A DNA stretch of 64,000 nt from Chloroflexaceae bacterium. Lineage in GTDB: Bacteria; Chloroflexota; Chloroflexia; Chloroflexales; Chloroflexaceae. The notes beneath the pieces are model-generated. The model worked only from the letters and a program-made list of their open reading frames with translations, was not told where the DNA came from and ran no database searches. Within the stretch, counting starts at the first letter, position 1. Each line of letters opens with the position of its first letter. Below, in pieces: positions 24,179-33,354 of the stretch. The stretch lies in assembly GCA_012031225.1 (NCBI GenBank), contig JAAUTZ010000009.1, positions 1 to 64,000 on the forward strand, written 5' to 3'. The translations under genes and the position numbers were made by a program.

Positions 24179-24202
24179 CTACTCCTTTGGATTCGTGATA
24201 CG

Positions 24203-24231
24203 AAAAAAGCCCTCATCGGTAGGATGAGAGC
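24203..24231 (-). terminator. Riboswitch-controlled intrinsic terminator
   Basis: On the minus strand GCTCTCATC, a 5-base loop and GATGAGGGC form a 9-bp stem (one G-U) followed by six T residues. The 5' arm can instead pair with GATGAGGGG at the 3' end of the aptamer, which is the antiterminator choice expected of a transcriptional SAM switch. Confidence 0.92.
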
Positions 24232-24295
24232 CGTGTATTTGCAGAGTAGCTACAGATAATACCTGTACGCTAGAATGGTACTGCTAGGTGCCACG

Positions 24296-24411
24296 CCCCT
24301 CATCTTCCAGATATGATCTGTCGAAATTGGCACCTTCCGGCGATACGCTCACGTATCTGCGGGGTTGCCGAGGTTTCATCGGGTCGGTCCCTCCACCTCT
24401 CTGGATAAGAG
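24296..24411 (-). promoter_or_regulatory. SAM-I (S-box) riboswitch aptamer
   Basis: Read on the minus strand the leader contains CTTATCCAGAGAGGTGGAGG, then GACCGACCCGATGAAACC, CGGCAACC and AAGGTGCCAATTTC, all in the order of the SAM-I consensus. The helix P1 is closed by CTCTTATC with GATGAGGG. Binding of S-adenosylmethionine stabilises P1, freeing the downstream terminator and stopping metY-metX transcription. Confidence 0.95.
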
Positions 24412-24439
24412 CTGCGCTATTCACTTGTATTCTTGACAT

Positions 24440-24467
24440 ATCATACCACGCCGCTCCGAATTGTCAA
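24440..24467 (-). promoter_or_regulatory. Promoter of the metY-metX leader
   Basis: TTGACA (24467-24462) and TATGAT (24445-24440) are spaced by 16 bases, with TGG before the -10. Transcription would start about 20 bases before the riboswitch. The -35 is also half of a CTTGACA/TGTCAAG inverted repeat (24432-24468). Confidence 0.8.
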
Positions 24468-24484
24468 GAGGTTGTTTTGTTGAG

Positions 24485-25573
24485 TCAGGAATATTCGCTG
24501 GGCGTGGTGGGGTGCAGTTTGAGCGTGAGCCATGCCCCGACCAGCCGGAGCGTGCGCGGATCAATCATCGTCGAGAGGTGCGTGCCGCGCTTCAGGCGAT
24601 ACAGCACTGCCCACGCAGGCTTGGCGGCATCCACCTGATCTACGGCGGCGGGCGGCACGAAGGCATCTTCCGTGCCATAGATCAGCAGCACGGGCAGGCG
24701 GGTAGGGCTGTGCCCGATGTGGTGCAAGCTGCCACACAGATCAAGGCGGGCGATCAAGTCTTCGGTAGCGATCAGGGTGCGCTGCTTGGGAGTCGTTGTC
24801 CACGCCCGCCCCAATTGCACCACGCTGCCGTAGCGTAGCTGGCGCAGGATCGCATAGCGGAGCAGGCCGCGGGCCTCGCGCCGCACCTGTGCGCGGGAGA
24901 GCTGCAACGCAGGCGGCGAGCCAATCACGACTAACGCATCCAGCGATGCGCCGTGGGCGGCGGCGTGCGTCGCAACGCAGCCACCGAGACTCTTGCCGAT
25001 CACCCCGACGCGGGCATAGCGGCTGCGGAGCCACAGCAGCACGTCGCTCAGGCTCTCGGCGGTGTGCGGGTAGGCTTGCGGGCGATCACTTGCGCCGTGC
25101 CCATCGAGGTCTATCAGCAGCACGGCAAAGCCGTGGTCCAATAGCATGGCACTTGTTTCCCATGTGTAGAAGTATTTATCGCTGCCGGAGCCGTGCGCCA
25201 CACATACCACTGCCTGCGCCCCCTGCGGCGGGACAAGGTGCAGCGCGGGGGTGGTGCCGTGCCGCACGGGGATCTCTACGCGGGTGAGCGTGCGGGTTGC
25301 CGTTGTCCCTTCTGCCAGCAGGTCACGCGGATTCAGGTGGCGGTTGCGGAGCGTAGCCAGCGCAAGCTGGAGGATAAGAGCCAGCGGGAAGGTGAGCAGC
25401 AGAAGCCCCAGCCCCGCCCCGCCCGCCTGTGCCAGCCCCACCGCAGCCCAGATCCCCACCAGTCCACCGAGTCCTCGCAGCTGGGTGGGGAGCCAGCGTG
25501 CGCCGCGCCAATCGTGCAGCAGATCGAACAGGGCAAACCAAACCAGCAGGGCGGTTCCGATGCGTTGGAGCAT
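24485..25573 (-). CDS. Membrane-anchored alpha/beta hydrolase
   Basis: Three hydrophobic segments occupy the first 85 residues (ALLVWFALFDLL, GIWAAVGLA and GLLLLTFPLALILQLALA). The hydrolase domain follows with VVCVAHGSGSDK as oxyanion loop, the nucleophile in GKSLGGC, Asp in YGTEDAFVPP and His in KRGTHLST, so the triad is complete. This looks like a lipase/acylaminopeptidase-type enzyme facing one side of the membrane; the substrate is unknown. The ATG at 25573 is preferred over a TTG six codons earlier because GGGAG lies upstream of it. It ends 18 bases before the metY promoter. Confidence 0.75.
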   Translation of the reverse strand: MLQRIGTALLVWFALFDLLHDWRGARWLPTQLRGLGGLVGIWAAVGLAQAGGAGLGLLLLTFPLALILQLALATLRNRHLNPRDLLAEGTTATRTLTRVEIPVRHGTTPALHLVPPQGAQAVVCVAHGSGSDKYFYTWETSAMLLDHGFAVLLIDLDGHGASDRPQAYPHTAESLSDVLLWLRSRYARVGVIGKSLGGCVATHAAAHGASLDALVVIGSPPALQLSRAQVRREARGLLRYAILRQLRYGSVVQLGRAWTTTPKQRTLIATEDLIARLDLCGSLHHIGHSPTRLPVLLIYGTEDAFVPPAAVDQVDAAKPAWAVLYRLKRGTHLSTMIDPRTLRLVGAWLTLKLHPTTPSEYS

Positions 25574-25875
25574 AGGCGGTTGTTCTCCCAAGCGTGCTTG
25601 CTCGCGGTTGAGCGATGCTACTAGCAGGCATTATACCGCGTGTGGCCGAGCCGGTGTGTTGCGGGATCGGGTGGGCCGAGCGACGAACCGAACGCGCATG
25701 CTCGCCCCACCCGCCCAAGTTCTAACACAAATCTAACACCATTCTTGCGGCATACTAGTACCCTTTTGATACACTACTCACAGTGTTATGTGCAAGCCAC
25801 GCGCACCCATCGTACCTATTGCGTTGGTGCGTGATCAGGCTTGCCTAGATTACGGTAAAAGGAGAGCAGATTCCT
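25574..25875. other. Divergent intergenic region before dnaK
   Basis: This 302-base gap holds the hydrolase promoter and the dnaK leader. No CIRCE element (TTAGCACTC-N9-GAGTGCTAA) is visible. TCTAACAC occurs twice within 20 bases near 25720-25740, of unknown meaning. I could not settle a dnaK promoter. Confidence 0.5.
25630..25635 (-). promoter_or_regulatory. -10 box of the membrane hydrolase gene
   Basis: A perfect TATAAT on the minus strand lies about 57 bases before the start. No convincing -35 is visible. Confidence 0.4.
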
Positions 25876-27777
<1,902 letters not shown>

Positions 27778-27838
27778 GTGTAATTGCGTGGTCGGTAGCA
27801 GCGCATAGACAATATACCGGATAGGAACGAACAGCACG

Positions 27839-27866
27839 AACGCGAGGCATCCACCTCGCGTTTGTG
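27839..27866 (+). terminator. Intrinsic terminator after dnaK
   Basis: AACGCGAGG and CCTCGCGTT pair (9 bp, 6-base loop) and are followed by TGTGTTT. It sits between dnaK and the converging phosphatase gene. Confidence 0.7.
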
Positions 27867-27912
27867 TTTATGTTGATTAGTAAATAGGCAGATAGAAGCT
27901 AGGGCGGCTGGA

Positions 27913-30468
27913 TCACTGCATCGCAACGGCAGGTAGGGCGGCGCGGGTTGGGTGGTGAGGGCTGGTATGGATTAGCGTCTCTGGCACGATCTGCACTACC
28001 ACAATCGCAATATCGTCGCTCTGTGGGGCGGTTCCTGTCCAATCCGCGACCACCGCCAAAAGGTGATCGAGCATGTGCTGGGCAGTTTGGCCATTGGTTG
28101 CCGCGTATGCCTGCTCAATCGCCGCCGTGAGCCGCTCGAAGCCGAGTAGCTCGCGCTGCTGGCTATGCGCCTCGACTAGCCCATCGGTGTAGAAGATGAT
28201 CGTATCGCCGACTTGCAGCGGAATGCGTTGGCTTTGGTAAACGGGATTGTAGATGATACCGAGCGGCAGGTGGCTGCCACTCCCTTCTAGCTCTTGCACC
28301 CCCCCTTCGCGGAGCAGCAACGGGGTGGGCTGGGCGGCATTGATCAGGTTCAGGACAAGCTCATCCCGATCAAACAGGGCATACGTCGCGGCAACAAAGC
28401 TGCCTTTCGGCAACTCCCCGACGAGCGTCGCATTCGAGAGTTCCATCACGCCTTCCATATGGTGCGGCATGGCGCGGGCTGCCGAACGGATGGCCGTGCG
28501 GGCCATCGCCATCAGCAGGGCGGCGGGCAAGCTCTTGCCGGAGACATCGCCCAAGACGACGACCATTTCGCTGGGCCCCAGATCAAGCGTGGCATACGCC
28601 GATAGCGCACCGTTCTGGGCAATCACATTGCCATTCTTGTAGGGATCAACATTGCTGATAAATTCGTAGAAATCGCCAGTGGTTTCGCGGGCGGGGCGGA
28701 AATAGGCTGCAACCTGCAAGCCGCTAATCTGCGGCGGCTGCGGAAAGAGGTGCTGCTGAATCTGCTCCGCCTCGCGCAGTTCACGCTCCACGCGCTGCAC
28801 CGAATCCTCATACAGGCGGGCGTGCGCGAGCATCACCGCGACGTGGGAGGCCAGCGCAGTGAGCAGATTGGCGTGTTCGTGGGTGTAGAAGTTGGCTTCT
28901 TGTTTGAGCAGGGCAATCACGCCAATCGCATGATCTTGCACGACCAACGGTGCACCGAGCCAACTCAAGGCATAATCGCCGGTATCGCGCCAAAGTGGTT
29001 CAAGGCGCGTATCCCGCACGAGCACGGGGGCTTTGCGCTCAAGCACCAACACGTTGAGCGGGTATCGATCCACCGCAATGCGGGTTGCTCGCGGCTGCTG
29101 CTGGACGAGATCGGCGGCGGCAAAGAAATCCAATGCCGTGCCGGTGCTATCGAGCAACAGGATCACCGCCGAGTCGTATTCAACGAGTCGCTCAATCTGT
29201 TGCAGCAACGTCTGCATCACATCAGCTTGGCGCAGCGAAGCCCCACTCAGGCGGGCAATATCCAGCACGGTATGCAGCTCGGCGGTGCGCTCCTCGACGC
29301 GGTGTTCGAGTTGCTCGTTCCATTGCAGCAGGTCTTCTTGGGCAGTTTGGAGACTGCCGACCATGCTATCAAATGACATTGCCAGCGTACCAATCTCAGT
29401 TGCACCACCGTGCGCGACAATCTCGCGGGTGCGGGCAAGCGACTCATCACTCAGGTCGCCGCTGGAGGCAATGCGGGAGGAGATTTCACTCAGCTCCTCG
29501 ACTGGGCGCAGGCTCATACGGACGAGGCTCGACACAATCGCAGCTACACACAGCGCACTCAAGATCGTGGCGGTAATGGCAACCAGTGCAGTTGTCCGCA
29601 CCGGCGCAAAGGCGACGCTACTGCGCTGCTCAACCAGTACCGCCCAATCCACCACGCTGCTGATCGGCGAGAAGGCAACAATATACTCCTCGCCGTCGCG
29701 TTCATACGTGGTGTTGCCCTCAAAGCCTTGAAACACCGGACTGATGTTGGTGGTGTCGATCATCTTGCCGACCCGTTGGCGGTCTGGATGGGCAAGGATA
29801 ATCCCGCGTGAATCGATGATAAAGGCTTCGCTGCCCTCAATATCAAGGCTATCTACGCGGCTCCAGAATGTCCGCAGGTCAATCTCCGAGACCAACGCGC
29901 CACCGGTGCGGGCCAGCGGCGTAGCGAGCGGCAGCGTGACGGTGATGTAGGGCCAGTTGGTGATGGGGCGGAAATCAGCTTGCGATACGGTAATCCGATT
30001 CGACTCCAGCCCGCGCATCACACTCGGCTCCAACGGGATCGGGCGGGGCGGATCGTAGCGATCTACGTCAAATGTCTGGCGTGGCTCATTGCTGTCTTGC
30101 ATCGAAAGAATCAGATTGCCTTCGCGGTCAAGCAGGCGCAGCTTGGTATAGGTGCCGGGAAAGACGCGCCGCAGGGCCTGCATGGCGCGCACCTGTTCGG
30201 CGGGCTTCGTTTGATCGAGCAGCTGTGATTCTTGCAGGCGGGTGATGTCCAGCGTAATCTGGAAGAAGCGGTTCACATCACCTGCAATCAGGCGCGAGAC
30301 TTCGAGGTTGCGGACATTGACTTGTTCTTCAATCGTATTCTGCCCGACGCGAAACGCAACAAAGCCAAGCGCCGCCAGAAACACCATTGTGGTGAAGGCG
30401 GTAGGAAGGATAATCTGCCGACTGAGGCGTTGCTGCCACCAGTCGAAAATGTAGTAGCGCAGTTTCAC
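27913..30468 (-). CDS. Cache-HAMP-GAF-SpoIIE sensor phosphatase (PP2C type)
   Basis: The order is: membrane segment 18-40, an extracytoplasmic Cache-like sensor 45-290, membrane segment 292-316, HAMP 316-370, coiled coil, GAF domain about 408-552, another coil, and a SpoIIE/RsbU-type PP2C phosphatase 585-835. Metal-binding Asp residues are in TTGDFYEF (599), VLGDVSGKS (641) and the final DDIAIVVV. Such proteins dephosphorylate anti-sigma-factor antagonists in partner-switching pathways; no such antagonist or anti-sigma kinase is in the window. It starts two bases after the BMP gene stop, so the two are one unit and the binding protein may deliver the signal. Confidence 0.88.
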   Translation of the reverse strand: MKLRYYIFDWWQQRLSRQIILPTAFTTMVFLAALGFVAFRVGQNTIEEQVNVRNLEVSRLIAGDVNRFFQITLDITRLQESQLLDQTKPAEQVRAMQALRRVFPGTYTKLRLLDREGNLILSMQDSNEPRQTFDVDRYDPPRPIPLEPSVMRGLESNRITVSQADFRPITNWPYITVTLPLATPLARTGGALVSEIDLRTFWSRVDSLDIEGSEAFIIDSRGIILAHPDRQRVGKMIDTTNISPVFQGFEGNTTYERDGEEYIVAFSPISSVVDWAVLVEQRSSVAFAPVRTTALVAITATILSALCVAAIVSSLVRMSLRPVEELSEISSRIASSGDLSDESLARTREIVAHGGATEIGTLAMSFDSMVGSLQTAQEDLLQWNEQLEHRVEERTAELHTVLDIARLSGASLRQADVMQTLLQQIERLVEYDSAVILLLDSTGTALDFFAAADLVQQQPRATRIAVDRYPLNVLVLERKAPVLVRDTRLEPLWRDTGDYALSWLGAPLVVQDHAIGVIALLKQEANFYTHEHANLLTALASHVAVMLAHARLYEDSVQRVERELREAEQIQQHLFPQPPQISGLQVAAYFRPARETTGDFYEFISNVDPYKNGNVIAQNGALSAYATLDLGPSEMVVVLGDVSGKSLPAALLMAMARTAIRSAARAMPHHMEGVMELSNATLVGELPKGSFVAATYALFDRDELVLNLINAAQPTPLLLREGGVQELEGSGSHLPLGIIYNPVYQSQRIPLQVGDTIIFYTDGLVEAHSQQRELLGFERLTAAIEQAYAATNGQTAQHMLDHLLAVVADWTGTAPQSDDIAIVVVQIVPETLIHTSPHHPTRAALPAVAMQ

Positions 30469-30470
30469 AT

Positions 30471-31499
30471 CTAGTTGAATGCCAACTCGTCCACGGTGAT
30501 CGTTCCGTCTTGAAGTTGGCGGCGGATCTGTTCAATCTGTTCAATAATCTCAGCCGATACAAGCGGCTCGCCGAGCGGGGCTAGCCCGACCCCATTCGTT
30601 TTAATATCGAGCACCCGCGTGCCCGGTTCCAGTGTGTCCTCGCGTAGCTCTTTGAGCACGGTGAACACGGCAACATCCATGTTCTTGGTGCGGCTCGTTG
30701 CCACGGCATCGGGACTGAGGAAGCGTTGGTCGGAGCCAGTCGTAATCACGATTTTGCCATTCAGGTTAGCTGCTTCGATTGCGCCGAGAGCGGTGCGCCC
30801 TGCCGCTGCATAAATGACATCTGCGCCCTGCTGGTACATGCGGTTGCTCAGTTCTAGCCCTAGCTCCGGTTTGGCAAAGCCACTGAAGTCACCCTCATCG
30901 CCCGCGAAATCACGCACGATGCGAGCATCTGGGTTGATGTACAGCACGCCTTGCTTCCAGCCGTGTTCAATGCGCTGGATGATCGGAATGCTAGCTCCAC
31001 CCAAGAAGCCGACGGTGCCCGTCTCGCTCAGCAATGCGCTGAGTGCGCCCGCGAGGAAATCACCCTCTAATTCGCGGAAGGTGACGGAGGTGATATTGGG
31101 CGCATCCACCTCTGCATCAATGATCGCAAAACGCTGGTTGGGAAACTCTTGCGCTATCGTTTTGAGTGGCTCAACGTATTCCTGCCCTAACGCGATAATC
31201 AAATTGTGCCCTTCGCCGGATAGGGTGCGGAGATTGGCCTCTTGCTGATCGCGTTCTAGTTCGAGCAGACGCGAACGAATATTAAACTCCTGCTGGGCTT
31301 TGATCAAGCCCTCATTGGCACTATCGTTGAACGAACGATCACCCAAGCCGCCGCGCCCAATCGCTACGCCAACTGAGATGACCTGCTGCTGGGCGGGCGG
31401 AGTACGCCCCCCTAATTGTAAGCCCACAAATACCACCAAACCCACCCCGAACAGGGTGAGTAGAATGGCAAGCCAACCACGCCGACCAAGCTGTTGCAT
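30471..31499 (-). CDS. BMP-family substrate-binding protein with N-terminal anchor
   Basis: The 342-residue product belongs to the basic membrane protein (PnrA/Med) family, whose members bind nucleosides and other ligands: GVAIGRGGLGDRSFNDSANEGL, NLIIALGQEY, FLGGASIPIIQRIEHGW and VIYAAAGRTALGAIEA. It lacks a lipobox Cys; residues 10-29 are a hydrophobic stretch without an evident cleavage site, suggesting an uncleaved anchor. No ABC ATPase or permease is adjacent. Instead the gene is directly followed by a sensor phosphatase, so a sensory role is more likely than transport. AAGGAG lies 12 bases before the ATG. Confidence 0.85.
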   Translation of the reverse strand: MQQLGRRGWLAILLTLFGVGLVVFVGLQLGGRTPPAQQQVISVGVAIGRGGLGDRSFNDSANEGLIKAQQEFNIRSRLLELERDQQEANLRTLSGEGHNLIIALGQEYVEPLKTIAQEFPNQRFAIIDAEVDAPNITSVTFRELEGDFLAGALSALLSETGTVGFLGGASIPIIQRIEHGWKQGVLYINPDARIVRDFAGDEGDFSGFAKPELGLELSNRMYQQGADVIYAAAGRTALGAIEAANLNGKIVITTGSDQRFLSPDAVATSRTKNMDVAVFTVLKELREDTLEPGTRVLDIKTNGVGLAPLGEPLVSAEIIEQIEQIRRQLQDGTITVDELAFN

Positions 31500-31846
31500 A
31501 GGTATCTGCTACTCCTTAGAATACGTCTGCGTTTATCATCGGTACGTAACCCGTGTCGCATCTATTCGCACTAAACAACGCACGAGGCTACGTATTCTGC
31601 ATATCGTAGTGAGTCACTGTGGCGGATGTCCGTGTTCCGAGCAGGCGGTATGGATGCTATGTGTAGGATGGATTGGTTGTAATGATAGTTGTATGGGTCT
31701 GGTTTAATCCACCACGAATCGCTCTGCTCAAAGCGATTATTTCTCACGTTATTTACCTGCTCTATGATGTTCAAGTATACCACGAAATAGCGTGGTTCTA
31801 TTGCATCGCTGGATGGACATGGCCGTGCTGTAGGCGGTGGATCTGG
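31500..31846. other. 347-base AT-richer intergenic region
   Basis: It lies between the BMP gene and the TPR gene, both minus strand. It holds two hairpins: AATCGCT/AGCGATT (31717-31738) and ACCACG/CGTGGT (31779-31796). A minus-strand extended -10, TGGTATACT (31782-31774), could drive the BMP gene with a leader of about 270 bases. A 9-base inverted repeat AGAATACGT/ACGTATTCT (31518-31526, 31590-31598) may be chance. No gene is seen. Confidence 0.45.
31774..31782 (-). promoter_or_regulatory. Candidate extended -10 for the BMP-phosphatase unit
   Basis: TGGTATACT on the minus strand, about 275 bases before the BMP ATG, overlaps the ACCACG/CGTGGT hairpin. No -35 is evident. Confidence 0.3.
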
Positions 31847-33340
31847 CTAGCGCAGGAGTTGCTCGGCCCGTTCGCGCCATACGCTCGCAGGCGCAAGATC
31901 GGCGGCGGTGGTGAGGGCATGGCGGGCGGCGGTGGTATGGCCCTGCCGGAGCTGCGCCGCGCCAAGATAGAGCCACGCTTCGGCGGGCGGGCTGAGGGCG
32001 GGCAGTGCTTGATCGTGGGCGATGGCTAGCTGGGCAGCATGCTGTGCGCCAACATCATCGCCGCACTGGAACAATACGCCAGCTAGCACCGTCCACGCCG
32101 CACTGACATCGGGCAGGCTTTGCACGGCTAGCTCGGCGGCGGTCCGCCCTTCGGTACACACGGCATAGGCCCGGTCAAGGTGAAAGCGAGCCACCCAGAG
32201 CGCGTAGTACCCCCGCTGGATGCCACTGCTGCGGGCAAGCATCTGCTGCATGTGCATGCTCGCGGTGGTGTAATCCCGCTCGAATAGATGCCACGTTGCC
32301 TCTAGCACGGCACGTTCGGGCGTACCATTGGGTAGTTGGGCAAGGGTCGTGGTGGGCACGCTGCTTTGGCTGAGGGCGGCGGTGGTCATCGTTGAGAGCA
32401 GCAGCAGCGTGGTGGCGGCGGGGTCGTTGGGGGTCGTTTGCTGGAAGGTATCCAGTTCGCCAAGATCGGCGTAAGCGGGGCTGGTACGCCACGTCAGGTA
32501 GGCGCGGTAGGCGGCTGCCGAGCGTGCGTGCGGGCTTGTGGCGGGAACCTGTGCGAAGGTGCTGAGGGCGAGCGCATCGTAGCCGTAGCGGGTGTAGAGC
32601 TGCCCTAGCAGCTGCGCGTGATCGGCAGGGTTAGCGTGCAGGATGCTGTGCAGGAGCTGCTGTTCTTGGGCGATCCGGGGGGGCACGAGCGGCGCGGTGA
32701 ATGGTACGGGACGCGGGTGGGCTGGGGTGCGCTCTAGCACGGCTTGCGCGGCGTGCGGATCATCGGCGGCGAGCAGCAGGGCGTAACGGGTACGAGCGAT
32801 CTGGTACCACGCCCGATCAAGCGGCAAATCAAGGGCGGCAGCGTAAGCAGTGCGGGCGGCGGCGTATTCATGCTGGGCAAGCAGCGCATCGCCGATCAAG
32901 GTCTGGCGCACCCCCGCGTAGGGGCAAGTGGCCGCCTTGCAGAGCGGGTACTCCTGCCAGATGGTGAGGGCCAGTGCGAGGTTATCGCTGCGGGCACTGC
33001 TCACGCCGAGATAGAGCAACGCGAGGTCGTGCTGGGCGGGTGGTAACCCTTGCCCTAGCGCCTGCCAGAGCGTGTGGCTGGCAGAGCCATACGCGCCGCG
33101 CACGGTATGCAGCATGCCGATCCGCAGTAGCAGTTCGGCGGATGGTGTGGGCGTAGAGTCTGCGTGGCTACGGTAGGCGTGGTGGGCGGCGGTGTAGTGC
33201 CCCTGCACGAAAAGCCGATCTGCCTGCTGCATGGGTGTGGGTGCAAGCCAGAGCCGGTAAACGAGCAGCAAGCCGAGCCATAGCCCACCAATGATGAGGA
33301 TCGGGGCTAGCCCACGCGGTGGCGTATGGCGGGTGTGCAT
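31847..33340 (-). CDS. Membrane-anchored TPR-repeat protein
   Basis: One hydrophobic segment near residues 12-30 (ILIIGGLWLGLLLVYRLWLA) is followed by about 460 residues of Ala/Leu-rich helical repeats with the TPR pattern, for example RLFVQGHYTAAHHAYRSHA and the last repeat AWLYLGAAQLRQGHTTAARH. TPR arrays mediate protein contacts; no partner can be named. The start is 15 bases after the UbiB-like gene stop, so the two are co-transcribed. A DUF-type envelope-assembly role is possible but not shown. Confidence 0.72.
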   Translation of the reverse strand: MHTRHTPPRGLAPILIIGGLWLGLLLVYRLWLAPTPMQQADRLFVQGHYTAAHHAYRSHADSTPTPSAELLLRIGMLHTVRGAYGSASHTLWQALGQGLPPAQHDLALLYLGVSSARSDNLALALTIWQEYPLCKAATCPYAGVRQTLIGDALLAQHEYAAARTAYAAALDLPLDRAWYQIARTRYALLLAADDPHAAQAVLERTPAHPRPVPFTAPLVPPRIAQEQQLLHSILHANPADHAQLLGQLYTRYGYDALALSTFAQVPATSPHARSAAAYRAYLTWRTSPAYADLGELDTFQQTTPNDPAATTLLLLSTMTTAALSQSSVPTTTLAQLPNGTPERAVLEATWHLFERDYTTASMHMQQMLARSSGIQRGYYALWVARFHLDRAYAVCTEGRTAAELAVQSLPDVSAAWTVLAGVLFQCGDDVGAQHAAQLAIAHDQALPALSPPAEAWLYLGAAQLRQGHTTAARHALTTAADLAPASVWRERAEQLLR

Positions 33341-33354
33341 TGCCGCACTGCCGC

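Noticed and set aside
25574-25875. CIRCE/HrcA operator before dnaK
   Set aside because: No TTAGCACTC-like inverted repeat is present; heat-shock control must use something else.
31518-31598. 9-base inverted repeat AGAATACGT/ACGTATTCT
   Set aside because: The arms are 63 bases apart with no promoter between them; chance is the simpler reading.
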